From Podocnemis expansa (Eukaryota; Chordata; Testudines; Podocnemididae): a stretch of 64,000 nt of DNA. The translations under genes and the position numbers were made by a program. Below the pieces are notes generated by a model, which had not been told where the DNA came from, ran no database searches, and worked only from the letters and a program-made list of their open reading frames with translations. This document shows positions 11,090 to 23,060 of this stretch, in pieces; positions within the stretch are counted from its first letter, which is position 1; each line of letters opens with the position of its first letter. The stretch spans positions 692,376-756,375 of the forward strand of contig ML682092.1 in NCBI GenBank assembly GCA_007922195.1, written 5' to 3'.

Positions 11090-11440
11090 AGGCCTCACCC
11101 CCTGGTCATGACCCGGTGCCTGGGCCCGATCCAGCATTGGGCTCCTGCCACCACCAGCCTGGCCCCAGATCCCCAGCCAGGTTTGGGCCTGGGAAAGGCG
11201 GGCACTGCCACAGGCGGCCTGGCCTGGATCCCTGATCAGGGACGGGGCTGGGAGAGGCAGGCTTCATCATGGATGGCTCAGCCTGAATAGGCAGGTGTTG
11301 TCCTGGGGACCCTGGCCTGGTTCCCTGGTCGGGGATGGGGCCGAAAGAGGCAGGGGCTGCCCCTGACACTCAGGGCACTGGTGCCAAGACTCAGGGCAAG
11401 TGCCCCGTATGCCAGGTGCCAGTGATGCCCCTGACTGACA
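11090..11440 (+). repeat. GC-rich GGATCC-type repeat copy
   Basis: The segment has several imperfect 'cctggatccctg' or 'ggttccctggtcgggg' units and ends in 'caagtgccccgtatgcc' and 'agtgatgcccct'. That end matches the repeats at 21905-22235 (opposite strand) and 62020-62775. There is no coding signal. Confidence 0.5.
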
Positions 11441-13524
11441 GCACCTGCAAGTTCCCACCTTAGTTTTTGTAATAGGTTTGCACACTGCCTCAAGGGGAGC
11501 AAGGCCTCTGTGCCTAGCTGGTCTGGGGCAGCTGGAGGGTGTTTGGGGGTGAGACGGGTTCCCATTCAGGTCAGGTGCTCCCTGCCTGATAATAGGACTG
11601 TAAGGCAGGGGGCAGAACCAAAGGCTCTGTCCCCACGTGGCTGTCTGATGAGCAGGGTTCAAGGCTGCCTTGAGCCCTGGGCTTTCCTCAAGCCCCCCAT
11701 ATCCTGGGCAGGGAAGCAGAAGCTGCCCTGACCCATTCAAGGGATGCTCTGTCTCCTCTAGCTGTTGCTGTCGGCTCTCTTCCTGCTGGCCAAGGCTAAG
11801 ATCAGAGGGAGTGGTTGGCAGGACTAGCCCAAGGCTTTTTGGCACCCTGGGCACCTGTGATTTTGGCACCCCCCCAGGTGGTGGGCCAGGTCATGTATGC
11901 TGGATAGTGGGCTCTCCATCCCACTCCTCCTAGCCCCTCCCAAACCTGGCTAAGCCACGGGTCAGTTGAGAAGCACAGACTGTGCACCAGACTGAGTGGA
12001 GGGCCCGGTTGTTGGGATGCACCAGACCACGGGTTGGCCAAAGGTCGCAGGCTGAGTGCTGGCTCACAAGCTGCTAACAGTGAGCCGCAGGCCGGGCTCA
12101 AGACAGTGAGCTGTAGGCGGGCAAAGGGGTCCCTGCCCCACTTCCTTTCTTCTTCTCCTAGCTGACCCCACCCCTGCCTGTTCCTAGACCCACCTTAACT
12201 TTTCTGGGGAGCAGAGCCAGCTGAAACAGCTTCCTGTCTTGCTCTGCTCTGGGCTATGTGCCTCTGCAGAGCAGGGCAGAAAATTTAAAACAGGCTTGCT
12301 GGCCCCAGCCCAGCAGCTCTTGGCATCCCCTACTGTTTGGTGCCCTAGCCAACCGCCTAGTTCACATCCATGGTAAGGCTGGCCCTGCCTCCTGGGCAGC
12401 AGATGGGAGAGACTTAATGTGGGAGTGGTAGGGGCCTGGGCCTGGGCCTAGGTGCTGGGCTATGCCAGGCTGCAGGCTCCCTACTGGTGCGGCACCAGCA
12501 CAAAGGAGCTCCTTCCGGCTAGTGCCCCTCAGCTGTGCAGCTCCCAGCACTCAGGATCAGTGACCCCTGCACAGACAGTCCTGGGAGTACTCAGTGGTTG
12601 GACTGATGCCCTTGCTCCATGCTGGGCCCTGCCATTCTCCAGCTAGGTCACAGACCAGAGACTGGTGCAGTCTCAACAAGCCAAGGTATCTATGTCTAGT
12701 GAGAGTAGCACGCAGAGCCTGTGCATTACTTCCCTTAGGAATAGGAATGCCCAGCATGAGCTGCTATTACTTTGTGGTCCCAGCCACTTGGGCAACTGGA
12801 ATCTGTCTAAATACAAACACAAACCCCAGCCCCCCAAATTCTCCTCCAGAAGTATCAGTCACACTGGTGCATAACCCCCACATTGGAGGTAAAGACCTTT
12901 GTTTTGCTTGCTTTTCACTGCTGATTTAGCATTAAAAACCAGAACCAAATAGTGTTTGTTCATTGTAAACATTCCAAAAGCTAAATCTTCTCTGACCACA
13001 ATTTTTTTTTCTCATTATGAGCCTCTCTTAACCTTTATGCCTAGCAACTTCCTGTGCTAGTCACAGTGGGATCAAGGCAGGCACTTGTGTTAACTGATCT
13101 TGTCTCTGACCCAACACCCTATCCATCTGACACACAGCCAGGTCAGTGTGTGGAGTCAGCTGTCCTGGTGTTTGGCATCAGACAGTGATACATTATGTCC
13201 TCTGTAAAATGCCAGGTAAGTGAACACTGTGATCTTGTAGACATCTGATTCTTCAGGCAGCCAACATTTTGAAGGGCACATGTTTGCCAGCTCTCAGTTT
13301 AATTTGGCACTGATGGGCAGTGCAATCTCAATGAGGTCAGCAGTTGTGTTGACTCACCCTCATGGCTGAATTTGAATCTATTGTGTTTTTTCAATAAGGG
13401 AACAGTGGGTCTGCACATTCTTCTCTCCCTGAGATACATAGCAAAACCCAACCCTAACGTTTTGATGTCATTCTCTTTTCCAAGACCAAATCACACAGGA
13501 ACAGGTTGTATCAACTTTAGCCAC
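11441..13524. other. No gene recognised
   Basis: Short frames only. The stretch 11830-12370 resembles decayed interspersed repeat ('ttggcaccctgggcacc' near 11839 and 'tttggtgccctagcc' near 12337). The remainder, about 12400-13524, is AT-richer and looks unique. Confidence 0.4.
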
Positions 13525-13566
13525 AATTCTATTCTATTCTATTCTATTCTATTCTATTCTATTCTC
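13525..13566 (+). repeat. (ATTCT)n microsatellite
   Basis: About eight tandem copies of the pentamer ATTCT, nearly perfect. Confidence 0.9.
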
Positions 13567-13769
13567 CAGAGGTTCTTATAACACCCTCATCACCACAATA
13601 CCCGAGCACCTCTCATACCTCATTATGTGTAGTTTGGTGCAGCTCACCTTCTCTCCAGGGGGAGGCATGTGTGTGTATACAGGAGCACTTGGGTGGATTT
13701 TGGAGCTGCCTCTAGGGAAAGCAACTCCATAACCGCCCAAGGCATCCCTCCCCAACCCCTCCCCCAGCC

Positions 13770-14330
13770 ATGCTCCTTCACCAGCTCCAGGCCAGATTCA
13801 GCTCTTGCAGCCAGACCTAGAGCCAGCTTCTGTTACCAGCAGCGGCTCCAGGACCCCAGCTGGTGGTGGATTCTGCCCCACTGGTGGCCTTTGGTCCCAG
13901 TTGGGGCCAGATCCAGCTCCTGCCATCAGTGGCAGCTCTGGAAAGCCAGCAAGGGTCAGGACTGGATCTTGCAGCCAGTGGCAGCTTCCTGACCTGAGCT
14001 AGGACCAGCTCCTGGCGCCACTGGCAGCTCTCAGACCCCAGCTCAGGCTGGGGTCAGGTCTTGCCACTGCTGGTGGATCTAGGACCCTGGCCAGGGCTGC
14101 AGCTGTTTCCTGTCACCAGCTCTGGTACCCCGATTGGGGCCTCCTCCTTCTGCAGCTGGCCGTTTCAGGTTCCCAGCTGGGGTCCACTCCTGGGGCTGGC
14201 AGTGTCCCTGGCCAGGGCCAGATCTTGCTGCTGACAGTGTTCCTAGGTCCCTGGCCTCCCATTGCTGGTAGTGGTCCTCTCTGCCTCCCCACTGAGGCAG
14301 GAGCAGGTCCCTGTCAGGACTCAGGGCCAC
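13770..14330. repeat. Imperfect GC-rich minisatellite-like tract
   Basis: The block is built of degenerate units around 'ccagctcctg', 'ggcagctct' and 'ccccagctggggtcc'. Unit length varies, roughly 60-75 bp, so I cannot give a clean period. Reading frames through it are rich in Pro, Ser and Gly and look fortuitous. Confidence 0.45.
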
Positions 14331-14938
14331 CCTGGGTCCCAAACAGGGCTTGCTCCTTCCTCATCAGGGAAGCAGAGAACAGCCAATCAGGGGAGGCAAT
14401 GGCTCCCCCTGCCTCTTATTAAATACATCCTTGAAGGAGTGGGCTTTGCTTTTGTGTTTGGTTTTTATATGGCCATTCTGCGCTGGTTGTTAGAGATGGC
14501 GGGTCCATGAAATGTGCCTGACACTTGGAGTTGAAGATGGGGAGAGTTGTGGTGGGCCTGCATTCTTGGTGGAGTTCATTCCATGGTCTCTGACCCGTGA
14601 GGAAGCTTGGTGTCCTGCACAGATGAGTTTCCCTTTTGTTGTGTATAGAGCCATAGGAGCCATCCTGGCTCTTCTAGGTACCCTGTCCAGCGGGTGGTGC
14701 CTTGATGTGAGTGAGCTCGTGATGAAGACTCTTCTATGGGAAGGCAGTCTAGGGAGAGGAAGATGGGCTTGAGATGCTCATGCTAGCCAATGTTGCTGAC
14801 GAGATGTGAAGCAGCTGTTCGTACTCACTGGATTTTCCTGAATGCTGCAGGCTTCATGACCAGTGCAGGAGTCTACCCAAAAGGTGATATAGGCTTGCAT
14901 AACTGAGGTCAGGCCACTGTCCACCAGGTTGGGATGGT
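14331..14938. other. No gene recognised
   Basis: Short overlapping frames only, with no repeat I can name. It is the 3' flank of the CR1 insertion that starts at 14939. Confidence 0.4.
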
Positions 14939-16443
14939 CATAGAATCATAGGGTTGGAAGGGACCTCATAGGTCATCTAGTCCAACACCCTGCCAGAGGC
15001 AGGACCACTCCCACTAATCCATCCCAGTCATGCTTTTGTCCAGCTGGGCCTTAAACAGCTCCAAAGATGGAGATTTCACCACCTCCCTCGGCAGCTCATT
15101 CCAGGGCTTCACCACTCTCCTAGTAAAAAAGTTTTTTCTAATATCCAGCCTCGACCTCCCTAACTGCAACTCGAGACCATTGCTCCTCATTCTGTCCTCT
15201 GTTATTACCGAGAACAGTCGAACGCCATCTTCCTTAGAGCATCCCTTCAAGTAGTTGAAGGTTGCTATCAAATCCCCCCTCAATCTTCTCTTCTGCAGAC
15301 TAAATAAGCCTAATGCTTTCAGTCTATCCTCATAGGGCTTGTGCTCCAGCCCTTTAATCATTTTGGTTGCCCTCCGCTGGACTGTCTCTAGCATGTCCCT
15401 GTTCTTTTTGTAGTGGGGAGCCCAAAACTGAACACAGTATTCTAGATGTGGCCTTACCAGTGCAGAATAGAGGGGAATGATCACATCCCTTGATCTGCTG
15501 GTAATACTTCTTTTGATGCAGCCCAGTATGCCATTGGCCTTTTTGGCAGCAAGAGCACACTGCTGACTCATATCCAGCTTCCTATCCACCATGACCCCCA
15601 GGTCCTTTTCTACACTGCTGCTACTTAGCTGAATGTTTCCCAGCCTGTAGCGGTGCATGGGGTTTTTCTGTCCCATGTGCAGGATTTTACACTTGTCCTA
15701 ATTGAACCTCATAAGATTTCTATTGGCCCACTGTTCCAATTTATCTAGGTCTCCCTGAGTCCTGTCCTTGCCCTCCAATGTGTCTACTGGTCCCCCCAGC
15801 TTGGTGTCATCCGCAAACATACTGAGAGTGCAGTCTATTCCATCATCTAGATCACTGATGAAAATGTTGAACAGAACCGGCCCCAGGACTGACCCCTGGG
15901 GCACACCACTCATTACTGGTTGCCAGCTAGACGTGGAACCATTGATTCCTACACGCTGAAACCATTGATCTAGCCAGTTTTCTATCCACCTTATAGTCCA
16001 CCTATCCAACCCATAATTCCTTAATTTGCCAATGAGAATGCTGTGGGAAACTGTATCAAAAGCCTTGCTAAAAATCAAGGTATACCACATCAACAGTTCT
16101 TCCTGCATCCAGAAAACCAGTCATCTGATCATAGAAGGAAATGAGATTGGTCAGACATGATTTACCCTTGGTAAATCCATGCTGACTGTTACTGATCACT
16201 TCATTTTCCTCTAAGTGTTTTAGGATGGATTCTTTGAGAACCCGCTCCATAATTTTTCCAGGGATTGAGGTGAGGCTGACTGATCTGTAATTTCCTGGAT
16301 CCTCCTTTTTCCCTTTCTTGAAAATAGGCACTACATTTGCTTTTTTCCAATCCTCTGGCATCTCCGCCATTCTCCATGAGTTTTGAAAGATAATGGCCAG
16401 AGGTGCTGCTATCTCATCGGCCAATTCCCTTAGCACCCTTGGT
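14939..16443 (-). mobile_element. CR1 LINE, 5'-truncated
   Basis: The lower-coordinate edge is the CR1 3' tail read in reverse ('catagaatcatagggttgg', 'tcatctagtccaac'). The body encodes the RT C-terminal half on the minus strand. Homology to the longer copy at 33367-35696 stops near 16443, where the upstream sequence changes abruptly, so the insertion is 5'-truncated as usual for LINEs. Confidence 0.9.
15014..16440 (-). pseudogene. CR1 reverse transcriptase fragment
   Basis: From high to low coordinates the minus-strand frames read [70 protein letters not shown] and [10 protein letters not shown]. These are consecutive RT palm and fingers motifs with the catalytic FADD pair, followed by the C-terminal region ending [20 protein letters not shown] frameshift near 16.07 kb and a stop replacing Lys in the FN-DKCKILH segment (near 15.7 kb) split it into three frames. 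The upstream endonuclease is absent. The family's enzyme would nick and copy CR1 RNA; this copy is inactive. Confidence 0.9.
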
Positions 16444-16681
16444 CTCTCTTGGCCAGCCAGAAGAGGTAGAGAGTATTGCTCCCAGATGCTTCTGTCTGAG
16501 AGCACAAGATCAGACAGGAATCCAAAAGCCCCCTAAATTCGCTATCAATCAATTGTGTGTGTTTTCCCCCAACCAGAGGGGCCTGCACCATGGCTGCAAA
16601 CTCCTCCACATGCTCATCTTCTCACATGTGTTTGCTTAGTGAGCTGAGCCTTCCTCCACAACCGATCTCCCTGGGTGCACT
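16444..16681. other. No recognisable feature
   Basis: A short stretch between two CR1 fragments. No coding or repeat assignment. Confidence 0.4.
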
Positions 16682-16750
16682 CATAGAATCATAGAATCAT
16701 AGGGTTGGAAGGGACCCCACGAGGTCATCTAGTCCAACCCCCACTCAGTT
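16682..16750 (-). mobile_element. CR1 3' tail fragment
   Basis: Tandem 'catagaat' units followed by 'gggttggaaggga' and 'ggtcatctagtccaacc' are the reverse complement of a CR1 3' end of about 70 bp. No ORF is included. Confidence 0.85.
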
Positions 16751-16802
16751 AGGTGTTACTTCATGTGGGGAAGAAGGGGGGCATGAATGAGCTTTTCAGA
16801 AC

Positions 16803-17013
16803 CAGTGGGGAGGTTCTCAATCTTTTCTCTACCATGGCACACCTTGCTACCTTTAATTATTTTGAGGGACACCATCATATGGTCTCCAAGTGACCTCATG
16901 AATATTCATGAGTCAATTAAGCACTGTGAGAAGTTTTTCAAAAAATTCCTTTGCACACCTGCTCAAGCCTGATGGCACGCTGTGTGACATGACACACTGG
17001 TTAGGCAACACTG
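16803..17013 (+). mobile_element. Miniature DNA transposon copy (diverged)
   Basis: The segment aligns along its length with the reverse complement of 63075-63261: shared 'ccatggcacaccttgctacc' and 'agtttttcaaaaaa', and outer ends 'cagtgg..' and '..cactg'. No clear target duplication survives, so this copy is older. Confidence 0.55.
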
Positions 17014-17089
17014 GGTAAAATACTACTCAGCCAGATGGGGTGACTTATGGAACGGGAGGATAATAAATGCAGGGAAGTGCATATTTATT

Positions 17090-17213
17090 TTTCTCCCATT
17101 CTGTAAGTTCCCCTATCTTCAAAGTGTCTGATGACATGTGAGTCTTTAAAAGTGCCACAGGACACCTTGTTTATTTTGCTGAACTAGACTAACATGGCTA
17201 CCCCTTTGGAACA
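17090..17213 (+). mobile_element. Penelope-like 3' tail (fragment)
   Basis: It contains 'tctgtaagttcccc', 'cttcaaagtgtctgatga', 'gtctttaaaagtgccacagg' and 'gactaacatggctaccc', matching the tail at 29.7 kb in order. The central 'cccacgaaagctc' part is deleted. Confidence 0.6.
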
Positions 17214-17516
17214 ACTCAGCCAGAGAAAGTCTGGCTAATGGCAGTCAGTACTTAACTGGTGCACTGAAACTGGGCCTCAAGTCTGAGAAACATGGGAAGG
17301 GTGGCCTTCGTTGCTATTATCTGGGGCTTCTGTACATAAAGGTAAGCTTTCTTCCCTGGTGTGGGCTGCATTGTCAAGCACTAAACCCAGAATATTTTCC
17401 TTCTGCCAATGGATAAATGTCATGTGGCCACCTGTGACTGACTTTATTTGAGTTCCTCTCACATTCTCCGCACTTGGATATATATGTGTGAAAGCAGATC
17501 CCCATTCAGAGACTAA
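17214..17516. other. No gene recognised
   Basis: No repeat or coding assignment. It is the 3' flank of DIRS copy A3. Confidence 0.4.
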
Positions 17517-17760
17517 AACGGCGGGTTACTCACCAGTAACCGTCCTTCTTCGAGATGGGCTGCTCGGATCCATTCAGTAATAGGTGTCTCCATGCCGGAG
17601 CGCCGGAAGAGTCAGAAAAACTTTTGTCCTAGCCTGTCAGGAGAGGGCAGGCGGCCTCCGCCCCTCACACCACCCCATGGCTATATATACAGCCGCCTCC
17701 CGACCCCTCCTCAGTTCCTCAGAGTCACCAACTCCAGATGCGAGGATGGAGGGGAGGGAC

Positions 17761-17858
17761 CTGAATGGATCCGAGCAGCCCATCTCAAAGAAGGATGGGT
17801 ACTGGTGAGTAACCCACCATTCTTCTTCGAGTGCTGCTCGGATGCATTCAGTAATAGG
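17761..17858 (-). repeat. DIRS internal complementary region (A3)
   Basis: A 3'-end sequence ('ctgaatggatccgagcag' through 'ggtgagtaaccc') is joined to a 5'-start sequence ('cttcttcgagtgctgctc'). This is the circle-junction complement typical of DIRS elements. Confidence 0.75.
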
Positions 17859-19548
17859 TGACTACTAGCCATGCTGATGGATGGTGGGTGGAGTTGGTCT
17901 TCCACCTCCAGCACAGCAACACGCCCCATACTGGAGAAGCCCAGTGCAAGATTCTAGCTGGAGTCAAGAGGCAAACAGGCTTTGACATGGCACAGGAGAA
18001 TCGAGAACTAAGGACCAACACAAGACAGGGCAGGACCAAACCCGCCAGGAAATAAGAGTATAAGCAGGTCGGACCAAGGTCACGATAACAGGAATAAAGG
18101 GCGCAACGTGAACATAGAGGGCTGTGTTTAGATGTTCCACATAGGTGGAAACATGAAGTATGATGGCCAAAATATAGTGTCTGGCCATGGGGCCTTGCAG
18201 CATGGCCTCGTGGGAGAACGCTGGATGCCAACTAGTGCGGAGTTAGCCATAATAGCCATGGCCTGCACAAGAACAAAGAAAGGGTGGAGATTACTCCATG
18301 GACTGATCACCCCAAGGCCCTAGCTGGAACCACAGAGTCATGAACTAATCTGGTCAGCTACGGGGTATGCAGGTAGCCACAGGGGGATAACCCTATCCCT
18401 TGTCCTGGCCACAACCAGACCTAGCAGACTCTGGTCAATGCGAGTGAAGGTGAAGATATGGGGGTGTGGGGTGGGACCCTGAGAATGACTGAGAAGGGTC
18501 TCTTGAGACGCTTCATAGCAGCATATAGAGGGCCAACCTCAGCAGTGTGGAGGGCCTAAGGTATGCTGGCTATAAAATTCAAGTAGTGTGCGAGCTCACA
18601 TTTTCAGCCGAGTCAGGTACCAAGGACCGGGGTCTCGCAGGAGGGAGACGCTGGGACACAAGCACCACAGGGAGGCAAGATGGGCTGAGGTAGTGCTATT
18701 GGATTGGTCTTTGTAAGGACCTCGGTAGCGTAAGAGCTCACGGGAAGGGCCTGCTTTGGCCTATAATCTCATGGGGTTCCGCATTGCAGGGGCCATCACA
18801 AGTACATGAGGGAGGGAGAAGAGGGATTGGAGATAGCGCCAGCTATCATTTGGCCACCCCAATGAGGGGGCCAATAGGTTCATAGAGTTGCCAGGTAAGG
18901 TCATGGTCTCGACAGCCTATAGCATTACCAGGAGGGACAGCGCTACCACTCTGTCATGCCAGTGTGGGCGCCAGGGAAAGCTCCTGAATACAGGGATATC
19001 TCAAAAACACGGATGCCAGAGAAGGTTCATTTCCTACCATCTAGGAAGCGAATCCACCACAGAGTGACAACTGCAGTATCTCAAGGGTACCCGGGGGTTA
19101 GAAGACCGAACGAAGTATTGTCCCCAGCTGAGAAGTCAGATGGCAATTTGAGGGAGTACAATCCCTAAATTCCTGGATATTGCAGGAAGTAGGCTCTAGA
19201 TTGTTTCCCTCTGTTCATCACATAAATGGATGGGCAGTGTATGTCAATGGTTCCTCAAGAATTGAGGAGGAACAGCAGTACTATTGGGATGCCACCAACG
19301 CCCGTGGAGGTGACCCCGTGGTAAAGGTGTAGGTCTGCAAGCAGACGTAGTGGGAAGACCACAAGAAACAAAGGGTGGGGGGGGTGCCCCCCTGCCAGGG
19401 TACATGACCGAGAGGCAGAAAAGGCAGTTACAAGTCATTCGAAGAGGATCTGCTCTGCCTAAAATGTGGTCTCCTGCCCGGTGATGACAGGCTGGTGCCG
19501 AATAGGAAGGCGCTGATGAGGGAAGGCCTCAGGTGAAGGGTGCCGGGC

Positions 19549-19731
19549 CTACTCGAAGGCTAGGGCAGAGCACAGCTGTTCCCTCTCCTTGATGGTTCGA
19601 GGTTTGAAGGAGAGACGTATGGAACAGGCTGAGACCATGTGGTCTTTGCCCAGGCACCTAAGGCACTTCCCATGGGGGTCGTCCCAGGGGAAGGCCTTGC
19701 CGCACTTGGCGCAGGGTTTGAACCCTGGCAT
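19549..19731 (-). pseudogene. gag: DIRS gag zinc-finger N-terminus (A3)
   Basis: The frame starts MPGFKPCAKC and reads on through HGKCLRCLGKDH to ACSIRLSFKPRTIKE. It keeps the C-x2-C-x9-H-x2-C-x2-C-x5-H finger, but the final Cys is Arg (CSIR instead of CSIC). The frame ends where the element jumps into noncoding DNA, so only about 60 of some 600 codons remain. The start matches the other gag copies; an upstream in-frame Met gives a few extra residues. Confidence 0.7.
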
Positions 19732-20064
19732 GGTCAAGATGTTCCGGCTCAATGGTGAGGAACTCTTGTGGTGGAATTAAATCCACAAAGAGATGCTCCG
19801 AGCTGGGCAGCAAACTTGTAGAAAGCAGGACTGGCTGCTTGTGATTCGCAAGGAGTGGACGTTCCAAATCTGACGTGCAGGGTGGAAGAAATGAAACAGG
19901 ATGGGTTGGGAGGTGGCCGTATATATAGCCACGGGGTGGTGCGAGAGGCAGAGGCTGCCTGCCCTCTCCTGACAGGCTAGGACAAAAGTTTTTCTGACCA
20001 ATCTGGTGCTCTGGCACGGAGACACCTATTACTGAATGCATCCGAGCAGCGCTTGAAGAAGAAG

Positions 20065-21429
20065 ATTGTGTTCCCAGGAGCATTAGTTGCAGAACTCGTT
20101 GTAGCTAAAATTCACATTGCCACATCGCTGCCAAATAAAGATGGGGAAACGATGTTCACCGGAACAGTCACACTTTGTGCCTTGTGTTCAGATCCTGGGT
20201 TTGTCTTCTCTGTAAGGAGAGGAAAGTGTACACAGTGATGAGTGTCCATGATGTGGGGCCTGAGATGCTACATGGTGGACTTGCACAGCTTACACTAGGG
20301 CTGAGCTAGATCCGCAAAGAGGAAGTGAATCATTGCAGAAGCCCCCAGATTACATTTTGCCCATGCCAGCAGATAGGGTGATAGGTGTTTCTAAAAAAAA
20401 AAACCTGCCTTTGCACAACAATGTCAACAGCCCATTTTGATCTCGTAATTTAAAAAAAAAAAAAATCTGTTACCTTTTTTTGTGAAGATTTTAACCCCAA
20501 TGCTTCCCAGCACAGGCCACAACTCTCTGACAGACATCTGTGAGAAATATCCCTTATGGGCAAATTAGTCCATAATCATCCACGTCAGGTTCCTGACCCA
20601 TCCAAGGCCAAAGCAACCTTTTCTAGCCTCCCTTGGCACAGGTGTGTTGCTGTGTCTGCCAGCACTTGGATATCTGTTAGCGTCTATCTGAAGAGTGGCT
20701 GCTGAAAGGGAACATCTGCAACATCTGCTTTCTGGGTGTATTCAAGTTCAGATCTGGTTTCTTCCTGGTCAACAAAATGAGTCATTAAGTCAGGGTTTTT
20801 CATTAAGAAGGCTGAAACATTGAATCCAGAACTCTTCATGGACAAGGGGCAGTGTCATGGAACTTCTCAACTCAAAAAAGTTTAGGGGGAAAAAAAAATT
20901 GCAATTGATGCAATGGGATATTTTGACATACTTTTACAATTACAAATTTCAGTTTTCTGGACTAGAACTTTTTGTTGAAGCAAATACAGTAGTTATAGTG
21001 CAGAAACATTTCCCTTCTTTTAATTGACCAGACTGAAAAAAAAAAGTTTTGAAATGATTTTTGAATGTTTCATTCAACCTGTACAGAATTCTGCACCTTA
21101 AGCCCTGGGCTACATTGTAAATGTGCATCGGCATAGCTACCTCTGTCAGCCGTGAGGAAACCACATCCCTGTCCAACATAAGTACACTGACAAATTCTGC
21201 CTCAGAGACACAGCTTTCCTGATGGAATAGTCCATCTGTTGCTGTAGAGCGGGCTGTCAAACATGCATCCCACAGGCCAGGTGCAGCTAATAAACTTCTT
21301 TCATCTAGCCAGTAACTGCGCTCTGCAGGACCATGCTCTCTTCCCTAACAAAGAGGGAGTGTGTGGTATTGTGGAGCACCGTCCTGCATACACATTGCTC
21401 TGTGGTGCCACATGAGTACCTAATGTGAT
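20065..21429. other. No gene or repeat recognised
   Basis: About 1.4 kb of AT-rich DNA with A-runs near 20393, 20451 and 21038. A minus-strand frame at 20949-21260 (103 codons) shows no domain. It may be unique intergenic or intronic DNA. Confidence 0.4.
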
Positions 21430-22755
21430 GCCGTCTGGGTTTAGGGGATTGTTTATAATTATCTTTCATGCTAATATTTCATATATCAATAACCCATATT
21501 TAATATTTCAATAATCCATATATAATATGCCATGCTTGATACCAATAGAAAGGTTGTAATCTGCTATGAATGAGTATATGGTTTATATGTAGGTATCATA
21601 TCTGTATTAGAAATTAGTAATAGGTTTGTTCTATATGTGTTTCAAGTTATTGGATTCCAGGGCACTCCAAGACTGGATGTCAACAAATTTTTGTTTCTCT
21701 TAATGGCCAGTTAAGGAAGCTCCCATGGACAGTGGGCACCAAGAGAAACCTGCTCGGTGAATCACCCAGACTGACATGTGACTCTCCTCCATTTTGATTT
21801 TGCAAAGACTGCACAGCGTGGAGAAGGACAGAGGTGATAAAAGGCAGTGGACCATCTCCATTTCATCTTCAGTTCTCAGTCTACGATTTGCAACCAACAC
21901 CTTCCTCCGGAACCAGGGATGTTGCTAGCATCTGGCACACGGGGCTTGTGCCCCAAGTCCCAGCGGCTGTCCCCTGAGTGTCTGGAACAGTGCCTGCCTC
22001 TCCCAGAACAGAGATCCAGGGTGTGGCTGCTCATGGCGGTGCCTGCCTCTCCTATCCCCATCCCCGGCTGGGGATCCAGGACCAGGCTGGTGGTGACAGC
22101 AGCCGGAAGCCGGATCAGGCCTGGGTGGGGAATCGAGGCCATGGGGGGTGGGGCCCGGGCAGGTAGAGGGGCCCGTGCCCATGCCCTGGGTGTTTTCACA
22201 GGGCAGTGACGCTCCAGTCGGGAACTATTCTGCTGTAACTGAACAAAGGACTGGACCCACCCAGGTGCTGGGTGTTTACCAGAGGAACTGGCCTAACCTG
22301 CAAATACAAATTCTTCAAGGATGTGCTTCATATGGATTCTAAATCATTTGTATGTATTTGATTCACTTTGACCCTTTAACATCTCTCATATTTCATTTCT
22401 TTTCCTTTTATATTAAACCTTTAGGTATAGTTACTAAAGGATTGGCTGGCAGGATGGTAAGATCCAAGCCTGTATTGTTCTACGTAATGTGGCTGGTCCT
22501 CTGTGGTGAGGAGAACCTATTTCTTTAAGAGACCCAGTGGGTACATGGGGACTGGAGGAGCTGATGTGCAATAAAGGGGGCTGTTTCTACTTTGTTATGC
22601 TTTGTGATGACTGGTGTGGGGATTCAGAAGCATGTTTCATTACTGATTGGGAGACTGGTTTAAGTACCACCCATCAGTGGTTTGACGGTTTGGCTCCTGG
22701 TTTTGCAGCTTGCCCTGATTTTTGCACATTCAGGAGGTTATCCTAGGAGGCTTGG
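21430..22755 (+). repeat. LTR-like dispersed repeat X, copy 1
   Basis: It aligns in order with three separated pieces elsewhere: 25405-25549, 29305-30308 and 32806-33185. It includes a TATA-like 'gtgataaaaggcag' near 21834 and A/T-rich flanks. I read it as an LTR-like unit of about 1 kb plus a GC-rich insertion at 21905-22235. The boundaries are approximate and the class is uncertain. Confidence 0.5.
21905..22235 (-). repeat. GC-rich GGATCC-type repeat inside X
   Basis: Absent from copy 2 of repeat X at the matching position. It contains 'ccggctggggatccagg' and begins 'agcatctggcacacgg', the reverse complement of the right ends of the repeats at 11.4 kb and 62.75 kb. Confidence 0.55.
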
Positions 22756-22763
22756 GTCACACC

Positions 22764-23052
22764 TAGGGTTACCAGATGTCAGGCAAAAGGAGGACATGTC
22801 CTCCTTTTTACTTTCACATCCTCCATCCAGCAGGCATTTAAAAAATACATGATTTTGTCTGGCTTTTTACTTACAGGGGTTAAAGTACGCTGGAATGCCC
22901 CAGAACACCCTATTTTTAGGGGGAAGCATGCCAGGGCCACCTAAAAACAGAAGAATATTACATTAATACTACATTTTTCCATGTGTCCTCCAGTGTTCTT
23001 CTTTTCATACTTCCCTGTCCTCCTTTCCTTGCTTTTGTATCTGGTAACCCTA
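22764..23052 (+). mobile_element. hAT-type miniature transposon (289 bp)
   Basis: The ends TAGGGTTACCAGAT and ATCTGGTAACCCTA are perfect inverted repeats, and the 8-bp target duplication GTCACACC lies at 22756-22763 and 23053-23060. The interior has no ORF and includes 'aaaggaggacatgtcctcct'. The 8-bp duplication and the terminus fit the hAT superfamily. Related copies lie at 47120, 50020 and 50560. Confidence 0.8.
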
Positions 23053-23060
23053 GTCACACC

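Larger units (their letters stand above)
17517..20064 (-). mobile_element. DIRS family A copy A3 (gag mostly deleted)
   Basis: On the minus strand: 5' end near 20064 ('cttcttcaagcgctgctc'), leader with a TATA-like 'gtggctatatatac' near 19930, the start of gag, then a jump near 19540 into the family A noncoding region. Next come the internal complementary region (17761-17858) and the 3' terminal block (17517-17760). About 2.55 kb in total. Most of gag (linker and core) is missing. Confidence 0.8.

Noticed and set aside
13770..14510. Coding exon suggested by several overlapping frames
   Set aside because: Degenerate tandem GC-rich units give frames on both strands. No convincing splice sites or conserved residues.
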